Assembly (NCBI RefSeq): GCF_902806685.2
Contig: NC_048555.1
Coordinates: 8,246,001-8,310,000, forward strand
DNA: 64,000 bases
Direction of reading: 5' to 3'
Source of the DNA: Maniola hyperantus
Lineage: Eukaryota > Arthropoda > Insecta > Lepidoptera > Nymphalidae
A model generated the notes under the pieces. That model was not told the origin of the DNA. It did not search any database and saw nothing but the letters and a program-made list of their open reading frames with translations. This document shows, in pieces, positions 1 to 11,469 of the stretch (its first letter is position 1; each line of letters begins with the position of its first letter). The position numbers were made by a program, and so were the translations under genes.

Positions 1-112
1 CCCCACCCGTTGTAGTTATGTCGTGCCCACTCCTAGCACAAGCTTTACGCTTAGTTGAAACAGAAAGAGGAATATAGTCATGTTTAACATGTCTAATATT
101 CCTTTTTGAAGA
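1..112 (+). mobile_element. SINE S1, 3' part, cut by window edge
   Basis: The 3' two-thirds of a tRNA-derived SINE. It matches the body of the complete copy at 23551-23725, including the shared stretch around CCTAGCACAAGCTTTACGC and the closing CTAATATTC. The promoter half lies outside the window. Assignment rests on similarity to the other copies seen here. Confidence 0.75.
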
Positions 113-238
113 AAGAGAAATTACAGTAGGTACACTTTGCCCAGTTAACATCTTTAGTGCAGCAAAAGTTAGTGCCTATTTATATTACGGGAAGCAAGCT
201 GTGTGTACTGTCTGACTGTCTCTTACATTCGTGCAATA

Positions 239-418
239 CAGTACGCGGCCGAAAGTAATGTACATCGACCTTTATAGATAGCAGATTTGTAGAGCGTTGT
301 CCCTGTCGCTGAGACCGAAAAAACGTTGTATAAGTAGGAATGAGTAATAGAGACAACGCTCTACAAAACCGAAATGTCATTCTAAAGGCCGATGTTCATT
401 ACTTTTGGCCGCGTACTG
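239..418. mobile_element. MITE M1, TA-flanked inverted-repeat element
   Basis: A 180-bp element bounded on both sides by the dinucleotide TA (237-238 and 419-420). The ends are inverted repeats starting CAGTACGCGGCC, and the similarity between the arms extends about 65-75 bases inwards, through a shared TTTGTAGAGCGTTGTC block. TA target duplications and terminal inverted repeats are the signature of Tc1/mariner-type non-autonomous elements. There is no coding capacity. A 66-codon open frame on the minus strand is only a by-product of the arms. Confidence 0.75.
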
Positions 419-438
419 TACCTACTGACCTACATGAA

Positions 439-617
439 TATTTTTTTTGTAAAGAATATAACCCATGTTAATCATGATTAAAATTCCTCTTTCCCCTTTA
501 ACAGCTAAGCTTGTGTTAGGAATATGTACGATAATAATGAAACGGCTGGGGTTTGATTTGAACGCCGACCTTTCAGATTTCAGTCCGTTCCTTAGCCGTT
601 GAGCTATTGAAGCTTGA
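439..617 (-). mobile_element. SINE S1, degenerate copy
   Basis: A minus-strand copy of the same SINE as at 22134-22314 and 23551-23725. It runs from a tRNA-like head (near 617) through the conserved body to an A-rich tail (T-run on the plus strand near 440). The box B region has an insertion and several changes, so this is an old copy. Reading frames across it are accidental. Confidence 0.75.
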
Positions 618-621
618 TCTG

Positions 622-1708
622 TAAAATAACATAACAAGTTCATACCATACATAAATGGCCAAAGACTATCGGTTACATACAAAATATTGTTGGATTTACT
701 TTCATTCGAGATAAAGAGGACTTCATTTGACTTTGTATGTTATTCATTTTTCATTACGGCGCGGAATAGAGCAGTTTGCAGAGCGTTTTGCGGTTCATTA
801 GCATTTTAATTAGCTGTCGCGCGGCAGACAAGCACCTGCGTCGTCCCTTTGCCCCCAACTGCAGCGCTGGCGGCTCATTTCTTGGCAAACGTCTTTTTAT
901 TAAGCAATATTGAGCAATAAATTGTAAATTCGGTTAACTGTTTAACTTAGTTGTTTTTTGTAAATTAAGTGATTGGTGATTGACTAAGGATTATTCATAC
1001 TTGTTTTCTGCATCATCATCATGTTGTTTTCATGTTTTATATGAATATTTATACCATTTTGGCGAAAAGTTTGACAACGTCGATAATTTATAATTGCAAA
1101 ATATTGAAAATAGTTCGAAACATTCATTTGTAGAGGTATAGAAGTGGTAAAAATGCTCAAACTTGATGTCTTGTGAAACACCAATGGATGTCAGTGTAAA
1201 ACGGACGTTTTTTAATGGGCAACAAAATTTAATTTACGTTACTTTAGATGCTAGAGATAATAATATGTTCTTTAAAATTATTTCAGTGTTATTAAAAATC
1301 TGTGACACTTTTCCGGAACCTCTCATAAGTACCTAATTACTTAATTAAAATTTAGTGCCTGTGTATATCTAGTGAACCCACCGAGGAGTAAGTGAACCCT
1401 ACAGACGGCACATAGTATTAATCAAACTAAATCCAACTTATCAGACGCGTGACTGAGTTGGCGGAATCGAACAGATCAAAGGTTCAAAACCAAAATAATT
1501 CAACAGCCATAAATGATGTTAATTACTGTAGTGTTGATTTTCTTGGAGCTCCCCAGGGAGAGCAATTAAACTCTAAGGCCTCACTATCAACGCTCAAGTG
1601 TGAAAATTAGATGTATCGATTTTATATTATGTAAAATTATTAAGTTTGTGTATTTCAATTAGGTTGATTGCGTGTGAAGGTAATATATTTTGGGTCTTTT
1701 ATCATACA
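622..1708. other. Unique AT-rich stretch
   Basis: There is a short GC-richer patch near 790-890. I see no coding signal or recognised repeat. A direct run of CAT trinucleotides near 1010-1021 is too short to matter. Confidence 0.4.
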
Positions 1709-1865
1709 CTAGTAACTGCCCGCAGCTTCACTCCCGTAAGAATTTTGAAAAATCCTGTCTTATACAATGTGTAAAATTTCAGCTTCCTAGGTCCAAAAGT
1801 TTGGGCTCGACGTGTATGTGTTTGTCAGTGAGTCAGGTCATGTCACTTTTTTCATATATTTATAT
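1709..1865 (-). mobile_element. Helitron-like HelB, degenerate copy
   Basis: The plus strand begins CTAGTAACTGCCCGCAGCTT, a decayed version of the CTAG-ended terminus shared by all HelA/HelB elements. It then shows the AATCCTGT block and ends in a GTCAGTGAGTCAG microsatellite remnant and a T-rich tail. Heavily mutated. Confidence 0.55.
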
Positions 1866-4160
1866 GTAAAAGAACTAATCTATCAAAACACTACCTACAA
1901 GAAATCTTTCTGAAAACGTGCTGAAAATCAGAGAAAAAAATGTTTTGAAAGCTGTGCCACACATTACCAGTTAAACTTTTGGAAACCCCTAGTTACATTC
2001 AATGTATAAAATCATGAATTCAAAAGATTCATAAACATTTCTAAAAAATGAACAAAAACATGAATCTATTCATATTCATTTGATTTTGAGTTTATTTGTG
2101 CGAGCACTTCCTTTTCCTTCGAGCCGTCGTCGTCGCGTCGGACTGGCTAATCTCGACGCGTGTTGACTCTCCTCAATAACTAACTTCAAACATAATTATC
2201 CTCCTCAATTTGCCCTAAAATTGGCGATACCCTCCGAGGGATTCCCCCGATATTGCTCGGCAAATTTCTTGTGCCAACAAGACCATCGATATCAGGATAT
2301 TATTGAGGGTCAATGTTTGCTTATTTCATTATGGCGGGATTGATTCCATCAGCGTTCATTAAGATATCGGTGTGACAATGCAACCTTTCCGTTATGAGAT
2401 TGAGTTTGTTTAGGTCCGGGGGACAGATTTCTAAAACTTTTTTGGTCAAGTGATCATGGAGTAGGTATAACTAAGTATTCTTTTTTTTTTAAATAGAAAA
2501 AGGAAACTGGTTAGGCTTGGATTAATTTATATTAATATGTATTCTTCTCTTAGTTCATTCTATAATAAGTGACCCCGATTCTTGTGTTTGTTTATTCTAA
2601 CAATGTCCTACTCTTTAATTATGATCTAGAATAGATCATAGTTAAAAGTTAGTGGTAGGTACCTAGTTAAATATGCTATAAAATATTATAGGTATAAGTA
2701 GGTATATTTTGTCGGACGAATAGCACCTAAGCTAATTACAGGTTTCCACAGACAGATTCTAAATACATAAGGTCAAGACAATCGTACCTCGAAAAACACA
2801 GCTAAAGTGTAGCACGCTATACCGCCATAAGTTATGGAATTCATTATTTTTTATCGTTGATTCAGAATTTTCTAGTCATCACGTCTTCACATCCTTATAT
2901 TATAGCCTTTTACAGAGATGTTATGACATTACTACGCATATGCATAGTCGTACAAGGCAGACGCGCATAGAAGATATGCAATTTTGCGGCGCATTGGCCG
3001 TTGGCGGTAATAAATTTAAAATATGTCCGCCTTGTCAGAGGCCCGCTGAATACTAAGCAGGGAAAATATAGCTCCTCCGACTCCCGATTTTTTGTAAATA
3101 AGGGGAACTGCTTAGGAAATACACACGTCTTTGAATTTCAGACGTATATGCACGCTTTACTTTTTGCATTAATTACAAGTGCATGTTACTACGTACTACA
3201 TGTTTCTAGTTATTAGTCCTGTAGGTACTAATCATTAATATTTAAATACTGATCAAAAATATAATATTATGAAATCTAGCATTCTGAATATTATAGTATC
3301 GATAGAATTTTGCTCTTTTTTCGTAAGTACCTATTAGCTTTATTAATCAAAATTGTGTCTACACTATTTATATTAGCGCTATAATGATATGAATTCAAAA
3401 GTAATGACTATGTTTCTATTTGTTACAATACTTTACGGTAAAACTGATATTGAAGCAATTTATCACAAGTTACAATTAAAAAAGAAGAAAAATATCTTAG
3501 GTCCAAAAGAGACCAGAAATTCAAAAGTGACATACCTATTCTTCTTCTTTAAGTGCATCTCCTATCAATTGACAAGAGGTTTACAACCATTAGTTCTGGT
3601 TTGATTTTCCACCATAAGCAGTAACCTTGAACTTATATTAAACCACTGGTGAAGGATCTCAAGTTTCCTAGCACTTATCTATTATTGCATATAAAAAATA
3701 TAGGTATAAAACATTCCCGCTTTATTCTAATAAAGAGCCTTTAAAAGTGGGCAAAAATCATACATAATGTTCTTCCTCATAACCGCCGGTTGCTACGTGC
3801 CAATATCCCCCCGTATGTTTTCAGTGTGCTGTAACTCGTTTCCCTACATTTAATATTCATTATTTTATATCAGGTCATACACTTTTACGAGGTGCTTAGC
3901 AATCAACCTGCGCAAGTTCAATCTGCTTTTTTACGTCATTTACTCGCGTGATATTGCCTCAAAATAAAACATAATCATATATTTGGGATTTGGAAGAAAA
4001 ATTGTATTCGTCTTATTATTTTACCGCATTTTTAGGTATGTGAGTTTAATAAACAGCCTTAAGTAACCGCTCGACAAAATATGATTGCCCATGTTAGTCC
4101 ATGCAGGCTTATCAGGGCTATCAATTTGCAGTCACGAATGATTAAATTATAGCAATCTGT
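1866..4160. other. Mostly unique stretch with GC-richer island
   Basis: No gene or clear repeat. The segment 2090-2430 is GC-richer than its surroundings and free of recognisable repeats. It is a candidate conserved non-coding element, but only on composition. An open frame at 3001-3216 has no recognisable domain and composition like the flanking DNA. Confidence 0.35.
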
Positions 4161-4164
4161 AATT

Positions 4165-4300
4165 CCCGTAACCTGAGCCGAATGAGCCGCAGGGAGCCGC
4201 TGGATTCAGGCGGTGCAAGACCGTGGCGTGCTGTGGAAGTCCCCACAAGAGACCTATGCCTAGCAGTGGACCTCTATCGGTTGATGTCGATGATGAACCT
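4165..4300 (+). mobile_element. RTE-type LINE, 3' terminal fragment
   Basis: The extreme 3' end of an RTE-type LINE. It retains the block encoding the last coding residues (GGAGCCGCTGGATTCAGGCG), the CAGCAGTGGAC motif variant, and a GATGATG tail. It parallels the longer copies at 44890-45150 and 40150-40365. Severely 5' truncated, as expected from aborted target-primed reverse transcription. Confidence 0.7.
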
Positions 4301-5149
4301 GTGATGGACTAAGAGTCAGCGCGTGCCAGACCTTCGTTATTTTATAAAAGCTGAAAGTTTCTCTGCGTATTCTTCCCAACACTGGGAGGTAAGTTGGTTT
4401 GAATGTTTGTTTGGATCATGGTGGCTTTAGGAGATAAAAAGTAATATTAGGTGTAAAAAATCTAAGTATCTTGAGATTTTTTTATATTTCCTTCAGAATA
4501 GTATTAGAAATCACGTCACGCATTGCCAGACAAGACACTAGTAACATGGCATCCAGGCCACTTAAAATAAACATGTTAAAATAGTAATATAACTTAGGTA
4601 CGAGTACTTACAATATTTTAACATAATATTTTTGGTAGTTTGGACACATGTCAAAAAATATTTTTCCTTGTACAGTTTTTTACGCGCAGATGACTCGACT
4701 ACTGTCAGACTACTGGTTTACTCTAATTGTGCAATATTAAAGAAACGAATTGATTTTCGCCACTTGTTATGCAGCGAAAGTTCCAAAAATGACTCCCTAA
4801 TTTGACGGCACTGCATACTGAAACCGAATTTCCATTAACTGACTCTGTTTACGACAAAATTCTTTTTCGTCAAATGAGATTTATTCCCTCCGAAAAATAT
4901 GTAAAGTTGGAACGAGACACCTTTGGTAGGAATCAGGGCTGAGTGCAAGCTTTTCCGAATTCATTGAGATTTTGCTAGTTGACTAAGTTGTTTTATAATT
5001 AGTATTACCCTGTAGGTACGTACGAAGTACAAGCTGAAACACCCGGCTTCGCATAAGTGGAATTTTTGAAAATCGGTGAGGAATTTCTAAAAACCTTAAA
5101 ATGCGAATTTCTTTAGTGGTGAAATCACGAATATACTCGTAGGCATCTC
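4301..5149. other. Unique stretch
   Basis: No recognised gene. The portion 4680-4940 has a balanced composition and no repeat that I can identify, which makes it a weak candidate for conserved non-coding DNA. About 5040-5149 may be decayed HelB sequence leading into the next element. Confidence 0.35.
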
Positions 5150-5225
5150 GTAGGCTACCTTTTATCCTGGAAAATCAAAGATTTTAAAAAGAAAAATCAT
5201 GGATGAAGTCGCGGGCATCATCTAG
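5150..5225 (+). mobile_element. Helitron-like HelB, 3' fragment
   Basis: Carries the HelB 3' module: TTTTATCCTGGAAAATCAAAG, then GAAGTCGCGGGCATCATCTAG ending in CTAG followed by T. The 5' part is missing or unrecognisable. Confidence 0.7.
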
Positions 5226-6289
5226 TAATACCTAAAATTATTGTTTTACTTCGATAAAATTAATGGTATTTTAACTCTATTTTGTTTTTCTCTACAAACC
5301 TCTACAATATACCTACTGGTTAAATTATTTCACAATTTTACACCAACCCTAACTGGAACAGAGCGAAGAAGGAGCTGAAATTAAAATCATATCTGCGTAG
5401 TCGAGTCACGCGAAACATTAACTTTACCCCGCAATAAACCGCGCCCTTAAGAGCCTCATTGAGAATTAAAATTTGCCGGCTGATCTGCGCGCTGACGTCT
5501 CCTGATGGATTACGAACATAGCAGTATCCTTAGCACATGCTTGCATGTCTCGAATATTTTGAAAATCCAAATCGACAATCGATAGGTAGATTTCGAAAAT
5601 TCACGTGATTTCGCTAGGCTAACCTATTTGCGATGTATCAATCTATACATTATTTTGCATATATTTATCACGATTAAAAAACATATGAGGGTATATATTT
5701 CTAATGCGTGATCTTAGACCAATACTTGAAATCTCTCTACGTTGTCGAAATTTACAAACTCATACTAAGCCTACAGGCCGCTTGTTTAATTTCACTTTGG
5801 AAATTAAACTTAGCATTTATACTGAAATCATATTACTTACTTATTAAATTTCAGTGACGTTGATGTGCAATATTTTTGGGTGTTTTCGTCACCTGTCCGT
5901 TTATAAACGTGAAGTGTATTTTAATCTAAAATATTTTCATTTGGCACAAACTTCTGGTTTGTTAGACATTCAAATAACTGAAGTCTTACCTGATGCTTTT
6001 ACGATTTATTCTATTTAAAGTCTGTTATACAATAAAACAAATCATATTAATTAATTAAACGTCCTTGCATGTATACTGGAAAGTTTTCATCACAAGACTT
6101 TATTAAAATTACTTTCTCGTGTATGAGTTCATAATTAAACGGTAAAGCCTAAAGCAGTCCTTACTTAGCTTCTTGTAGTCCATACTCCAACCATATGAAA
6201 CAGTACAGTGACTAACTGACTAACATCGCACAGCCTTAATCTATAAACTTGAATTTTTCATTAGGTTCTTTCTATAAAACGTAGACGCG
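5226..6289. other. Unique stretch
   Basis: No gene found. Positions 5395-5560 are GC-richer and repeat-free, including CGCAATAAACCGCGCCC-like sequence, so this is a candidate conserved non-coding island. The remainder is AT-rich without recognised structure. Confidence 0.35.
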
Positions 6290-6375
6290 TACTAAGGAAG
6301 GATTTTGTGAAATTCCTAAGGAAACTTTAAAAAACCTAAATAATTTACCCCGATGAAGTCGCGGGAATCAGCTAG
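6290..6375 (+). mobile_element. Helitron-like HelB, 3' fragment
   Basis: Ends GAAGTCGCGGGAATCAGCTAG with CTAG at 6372-6375 followed by T. Only the last ~85 bases of the element are present. Confidence 0.65.
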
Positions 6376-6503
6376 TATTTACTTAGCATATAAAATAATA
6401 ACCTAGGTAACGGACAGCCATTTTTTGAAGCACGCTCGAAGGTTTAATAGGTATGTTAAGCCTGCGTCAATATCTTTGTAGCCTGTGTCGCTACGCGTAG
6501 GTA

Positions 6504-6663
6504 TAGTACGCCACAGGTCGAGACGGTAATCGGGGTATGAGGTGGGGGGACGCCCCGCACACCCGCACGTCAACCGCGCTATTCCGCACCGGGTTAGCGC
6601 GGAGGCTGTGCGGGTGTGCGGGGCGTCCCCACCCCGATTGCGATCTCAACCTGTCGCATACTA
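6504..6663. mobile_element. M2 GC-rich fold-back element, copy 1
   Basis: A 160-bp near-palindrome. The outer arms begin TAGTACGCCACAGGT and end ACCTGTCGCATACTA. The inner arms carry GGGGACGCCCCGCACACCCG and its complement. It is one of five copies in the window (others at 32547, 40484, 58053 and 59635) and much more GC-rich than its surroundings. It has no coding capacity. TA lies next to the left end, but a TA target duplication is not proven. Confidence 0.8.
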
Positions 6664-7350
6664 AACGTGAGACACAGGCGTACTAATAAAATTAGTCTTC
6701 GCTTTTTTTTTAAATATAGTTGTATGAGCTTTGCACATCTGGAGTTGTTTCATTTCAGCTCATACTACGAGTATTTTATTGTTCTATATTCCGAGGCGAT
6801 AATGATACTCGAATTCACCCCAACCGCACCCTCCAAACGAGGAACTCGATAGCGTGTCTTAGGGATAATAAACTAATAAGAAGATTACTATACAGTGTAA
6901 ACTTGTTGGCGAATTAACCAAAACAAACGACGTCGCGTGTAAACTTTGGTCTTATTAAATTTAGACATACAACTTTGAGCTGAGTTGGATTCAGGTGCGC
7001 TTAGACTTTAATGTACTGGTAACTTGCAAGTGATTTACGTCGTAACATAGTTGGATATTCAATTACTAAAATGTAAAGCGAAATTATAGGTACCTACGGC
7101 TGTATATTTTACGCCCTGTGGGGTGATTGGCTTACTGAGTGATCAACACTGAATGATAGCCACAGAGTTCATTTAACCTTTATCCATTGAAGGTTGACTA
7201 CGAAAAATTATTTTGCTATCACTCTGTGAAGCAGCAATGTTGAACATACTAATGTCAAATGAGTTTGATGGCTGAGTTAACGAATCACTTGCTGGTCCTT
7301 AGGCTATCACTGCCTAACTAAGTAATGCCTGCTCGTAACATTAAAAAACA
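6664..7350. other. Unique AT-rich stretch
   Basis: I see no gene or repeat. Short overlapping open frames near 6616-6917 begin inside the fold-back element and have no recognisable domain. Confidence 0.35.
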
Positions 7351-7608
7351 TCCTCTAGTTGTTTGTAAAACACTGATCCAATCAAAGGTCAACAAAAATA
7401 TCTGTTAATGTACCAAGTTGTATAAATTAAAAGGGATCCTCTAGTTGTTTGTAAAACACTGATCCAATCAAAGGTCAACAAAAATATCTGTTAATGTACC
7501 AAGTTGTATAAATTAAAAGGGATCCTCGAGTTGTTTGTAAAACACTGATCCAATCAAAGGTCAACAAAAATATCTGGTAATGTACCAAGTTGTATAAATT
7601 AAAAGGGA
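7351..7608. repeat. 86-bp tandem repeat, three copies
   Basis: Three consecutive 86-bp units starting at 7351, 7437 and 7523, each beginning TCCTC and ending AAAAGGGA. The units are nearly identical: the third has CTCGAG in place of CTCTAG and TCTGGT in place of TCTGTT. The near-identity indicates recent amplification or strong homogenisation. No open frame runs through the units. Confidence 0.95.
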
Positions 7609-8564
7609 TATTTTTTTAATGTTCTACACTAGTTCTTGAAGTTACCTTTTTTTGGACATATATCAAAAAATTCGCGCTCGCTTCGCTTTGCTTTACATTA
7701 GTTGATGCCAATTCCTGGCTCCGGCCATGATTATAAAAGAAACCTGTGTGCAAAATTTCCTAGGACCAACGGTTCCGGCTAGGTATTGATGTAGTCAGTA
7801 ATTTTAGAACTTTTTTATAATAAAATAACGATATTATGTATTATAATAAACGATTAATAAGTTTAATTAACCTCCTCTTTCTAAAATCCCATACAGTACA
7901 GTGGGTATCTCAAAATTACTAAGCTAATGCAGTAATGGCACATAATATGAGGTAAAGAAGGCATTTCGCAATATAGAGGGTACAGTACTTACGAGTGTGG
8001 ATAAAGTGATGAGATCCGGGTCACCATTACGGCGCGCCGCATGGGAGGCGGTCGACGCGCTAGTGTTGGTTAGATTGCGATCACCTCCTGTGTGCGGCTA
8101 AGTGGATTGAAGTGGGATGCGGGACAGTCGAGACGATGCCTGTTGGATTGCACTTAATACGAAGTGAGCAATAGGTAAAGGCTCCTCGCAATGCAATCAA
8201 AGTAAATCACTTGGTGCCCTTATTACGGTGCCAAATACTTAGCATAGTACCTACCTATTTAGTTATAATTTCGTGTCGATATCACCAGTGAATAGATTTA
8301 GCATTTTTAGCTCGCAAGCGAAGTCCCAAACTCACCGCTTTGAAGCCTACAGTTACAAGTTTCTGTACCATAGGGGACCAATAAATAATTCTACTCAATA
8401 TTTTTTAGTATCGATAGGACACAGGTCCTCCTGTACCGTGGCACCAATTCACGCAGACATGATTTGTAAAGTAATTAGATAAGGCTTTGTATTTAAAAAA
8501 ATCACTAGATATATGTGCAGCGATCACCTCTCACGATTTTTAACATCTGTATTCCTATAATAAG
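7609..8564. other. Unique stretch with GC-rich island
   Basis: Positions 7990-8180 are distinctly GC-richer (ACGGCGCGCCGCATGGGAGG and following) and repeat-free. This could be a conserved non-coding element or a small CpG-type patch. No splice-flanked exon could be supported. Confidence 0.35.
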
Positions 8565-8791
8565 CTAGCTTATTCCCGCGACTTCATCCGCGTGGACTAC
8601 ACTAATTTCAAACCCCTATTTTACCCCCTTCAGGGTTGAATTTTCAAAATCTTTTCTTAGCGGATGTCTACGTCATAATATCTAATCTGTATGCCAAATA
8701 ACAGTCTGATCCGTCCAGTATTTTGAGCTGTGCGTTGACAGATCAGTCAGTCAGTCAGTCAGTCAGTCAGCTTTACCTTTTATATATTTAG
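8565..8791 (-). mobile_element. Helitron-like HelA, nearly complete
   Basis: Reference copy of HelA. Read on the minus strand it has a 5' end rich in TATA and T, a (GACT)n microsatellite, an internal block with GATCAGACTG, and a 3' end GAAGTCGCGGGAATAAGCTAG. Just inside the 3' end, the CGCG...CGCG segment can form the short hairpin typical of Helitrons, and the element ends in CTAG (the CTRR rule). There is no target-site duplication and no Rep/helicase gene, so it is non-autonomous. Microsatellite-bearing Helitron-like elements of this kind are known from Lepidoptera. Confidence 0.8.
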
Positions 8792-9206
8792 GTTCAGTGG
8801 TACAGGGCAATTAAATTCTAGCTTATCCTATGTTATGCGCTTAGCAATCCAATAGAAAACCATAATTCCTACACTAATTCACACGTTGTGGTTAACCGTT
8901 TAGTCTTGGCTTAGAATAAGTGTGGACTGTGGTTAGGGCGGATAACCGTTCAACTTATTTCACTAACCTTTAGGTTACTGAAAACAATTTAAAACAAAGC
9001 GAGTTTGCCTTCTCGAAACTTTGATATAGTTTTCGTAAGTGTCGACATCCTGAGTAAAATGGATGTAATGTTTTAAATGTTTAGTGATAAAATTACTAGT
9101 TTATAAATTTTAATTAAGTAAGTATTTTGACTAATACACTTTTAGGGTTGGCTTTTTTGAAAACTTTGATGGAGTCCTGTGATAGTTACCGATTTTTATG
9201 TAACAA

Positions 9207-9408
9207 CTAGCTTATGCTCGCGTCTTCGTCCGCGTGGACTACGCAAATTCAAACCCCCATTTCACCATCGAGGCGTGGAATTTTCAAAAATCCTTTCTTA
9301 GCGGATGCCTAATACCTATCTGCATGCCAAATTTCAGTCTGATCCGTCCAGTAGTTTGAGCTGTGCGTTGATAGATTAGTCGATCAGTCAGTCAGTCAGC
9401 TACCTTTT
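9207..9408 (-). mobile_element. HelA copy, main part, split by a Helitron
   Basis: Same organisation as the copy at 8565-8791, with CTAG at 9207-9210 and a CAGT microsatellite near 9383-9400. Its 5' terminal TTTTATATATTTAG is not here but reappears at 10172-10187, on the far side of the 763-bp Helitron. This shows that the younger element landed inside this one. Confidence 0.85.
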
Positions 9409-10171
9409 TCTACACTAATATTATAAAGAGGAAAACTTTGTTTGTTTGTTTGTTTGTTTGTTTGTTTGTTTGTTTGTTTGATTGTACTGAATAGGCTCAA
9501 AAACTACTGGACCGATTTTAAAAATTCTTTCACCATTCGAAAGCTACATTATCCACGAGTAACATAGGCTATATTTTATTTTGGAAAAAAATAGGGTTCC
9601 GTAAGATATTTGGGTTTTTCGGACACAAGGTGTAAAAAATCAACCAGAAAAGTTACTTATTTTGCGTACGCTGCCTAAACTATAAAAGATAGAACCATAA
9701 AATGTTCTAATTAATTGTAGATCTTATAAATATCTACAAAAAAGTCCGCGACACACTATACCCATCTATGTCGAGTGAGGCACAGCAACCATTTTTTTAT
9801 TTAAAATCTTGAATTTTTTTTGGACTACATTTAAACGCGTTTATTTTACTCATGCTATTAATCCTTATCAAAATAAATGATTTCATCACTAAGAACAGTT
9901 TATGGAGATAATATTTGGTCTTTGAATGATTAAAATTGGACGTTTGGTTTTGAAGTTATGGCGAAATTAAAATATTACGATTTCTGCTGCACGGCCCGTT
10001 GCGAAGTGGGCGTCACCAAGGCGGGGGTGCGCGTGCGGGAGGGGAGTTTAGATCTATGAGTAATTCGGCAACAAATGAAGAAATACCTATGTATTTCAGG
10101 ATTTTCGGAAATTCAACCCCCACCTCGATTTTCTAAATTCCACCCGAGCGAAGCCGGGGCGGGTCAGCTAG
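9409..10171 (+). mobile_element. Non-autonomous Helitron, 763 bp
   Basis: Begins TCTACACTAATATTATAAAG, followed by an 11-unit TTTG microsatellite (9437-9480). It ends GAAGCCGGGGCGGGTCAGCTAG followed by T. The 5' TC, 3' CTAG, absence of inverted repeats and a CCCG...CGGG hairpin just inside the 3' end fit the Helitron definition. The interior is AT-rich with a short GC-rich patch (9990-10045) and lacks any Rep/helicase coding sequence, so transposition would need enzymes supplied in trans. The base before the element is T rather than the usual A, so the exact 5' boundary is open by a base or two. Confidence 0.85.
9437..9480. repeat. (TTTG)11 microsatellite
   Basis: Eleven uninterrupted TTTG units inside the 5' end of the Helitron. 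Likely polymorphic in length. Confidence 0.95.
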
Positions 10172-10187
10172 TCTTTTATATATTTAG
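10172..10187 (-). mobile_element. HelA 5' end, displaced by Helitron insertion
   Basis: The TCTTTTATATATTTAG segment matches the terminal segment of the HelA copies at 8565-8791 and 31834-32040. It is the missing end of the copy at 9207-9408. Confidence 0.75.
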
Positions 10188-10980
10188 ATTTTTTGGCTCT
10201 TGCTGGTATATGTAAGTATGGAGACAGAGAAATTTGATATAATTTAGTTTTCGAAAACTACGATAATTTGTACTATTGGTACAGATTGCAATGATTGCAA
10301 GATTGCAATTTAAAGAAACAAAAAAAAAATGCAATTCAATTTTCGAGCTTTTTTAAGATAAACTTGTATGGTCAATCTTATATTTTTTACTGATCAAATT
10401 ACAAAATAGTTACATAGTCTTGCATTTTGAAATATTTTTTTAAACCCATTTTAAATAAACATATAAACACACTCTCAATATAAATATACTCCTGTAAAAC
10501 CATACGTCCCTACTACTCCCTGAGTAATTAGGTAAACATCTTAAAGGGGATATAGGAAATGGAACTGTTTCGTTCAAAAGCAAACGGGAGGAGCCGCGGG
10601 CGGCAAGTAACCTAGCATGAAATATTAAAGCGGTAAATAAAATTCATGCAGTTAACCTAAACAAAGTTAACACAAAGTGACGAGGGTAGATGAGAGTCGC
10701 CTGGAACGGCCGCTTTAAGCCAAGAAATCATCATCGCTACGATACAGGGCTGACAAAATTAATTAGGTGTAGGTAGGTACGTATTATTACTAACCAAAAT
10801 AACATTTCCATAATAGTGTAATATGTAATGTTTGTATTTCTTTTTTCTGTAATAATTTGTGTGGCACAGACTACAGACCTCTGTACTGCAACGTGTGGTT
10901 ACTAGATGGCGTTAACAGTCGCTTGAGTACTGAATGAAAATTCCTACATAATATTTCAAACTTGAGCACTTGGAAGCAAG
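10188..10980. other. Unique stretch
   Basis: AT-rich to 10540. Then comes a GC-richer, repeat-free segment (about 10555-10735) containing GGGAGGAGCCGCGGGCGGC, a candidate conserved non-coding island. No gene. Confidence 0.35.
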
Positions 10981-11208
10981 TGAACCGTGGCCTAGCGGTC
11001 AAAGGCACTTTGGGTACGATGTCCAGACCATATTATGTACCTATGTAAATATTTAAAATTTATTCTCCATAATGTTTCAAAGGTGTATGAAGTCTACCAG
11101 TCCGCACTTAGCCAGCGTGGTGGACTAAGGCGAAACCCTTCACATTCTGAGAGGAAACCCGTGCTCAGTAGTGAGCCAACAACGGCGTGACTATGATGAT
11201 GATGATGC
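10981..11208 (+). mobile_element. SINE S2, internally deleted copy
   Basis: A copy of the S2 SINE (described at 32739-33045) with an altered head (GTGGCCTAGCGGTCAAAGGC) and a shortened middle. The 3' body is well preserved, including CTCCATAATGTTTCAAAGG and AGTGAGCCAACAACGG, and it ends in a GATGATGATGATG tail. Confidence 0.75.
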
Positions 11209-11469
11209 CAGTGAAAATTCAATCAATTTTTGATATTGTATCTTAATAAAATAAAATCAACAAAGAGGCAGCCCTATGTTTAACAAATAACCCTTCCCTA
11301 TTTCCCGGCATCTTGTACGTATGGCTCCCGGTCCCTACTCGGTCACAGTACAGTCGGCAACAAAAGTACAATTTATAACAATTTGCAGGTAATCAGATTG
11401 TAGGTTTAGCGTAAAATTACACGTACCTTTAGATATTTGCTTTAGATATTTTCATAAGAAACTCTGAGC
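11209..11469. other. Unique stretch
   Basis: I see no gene or repeat. Confidence 0.35.
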
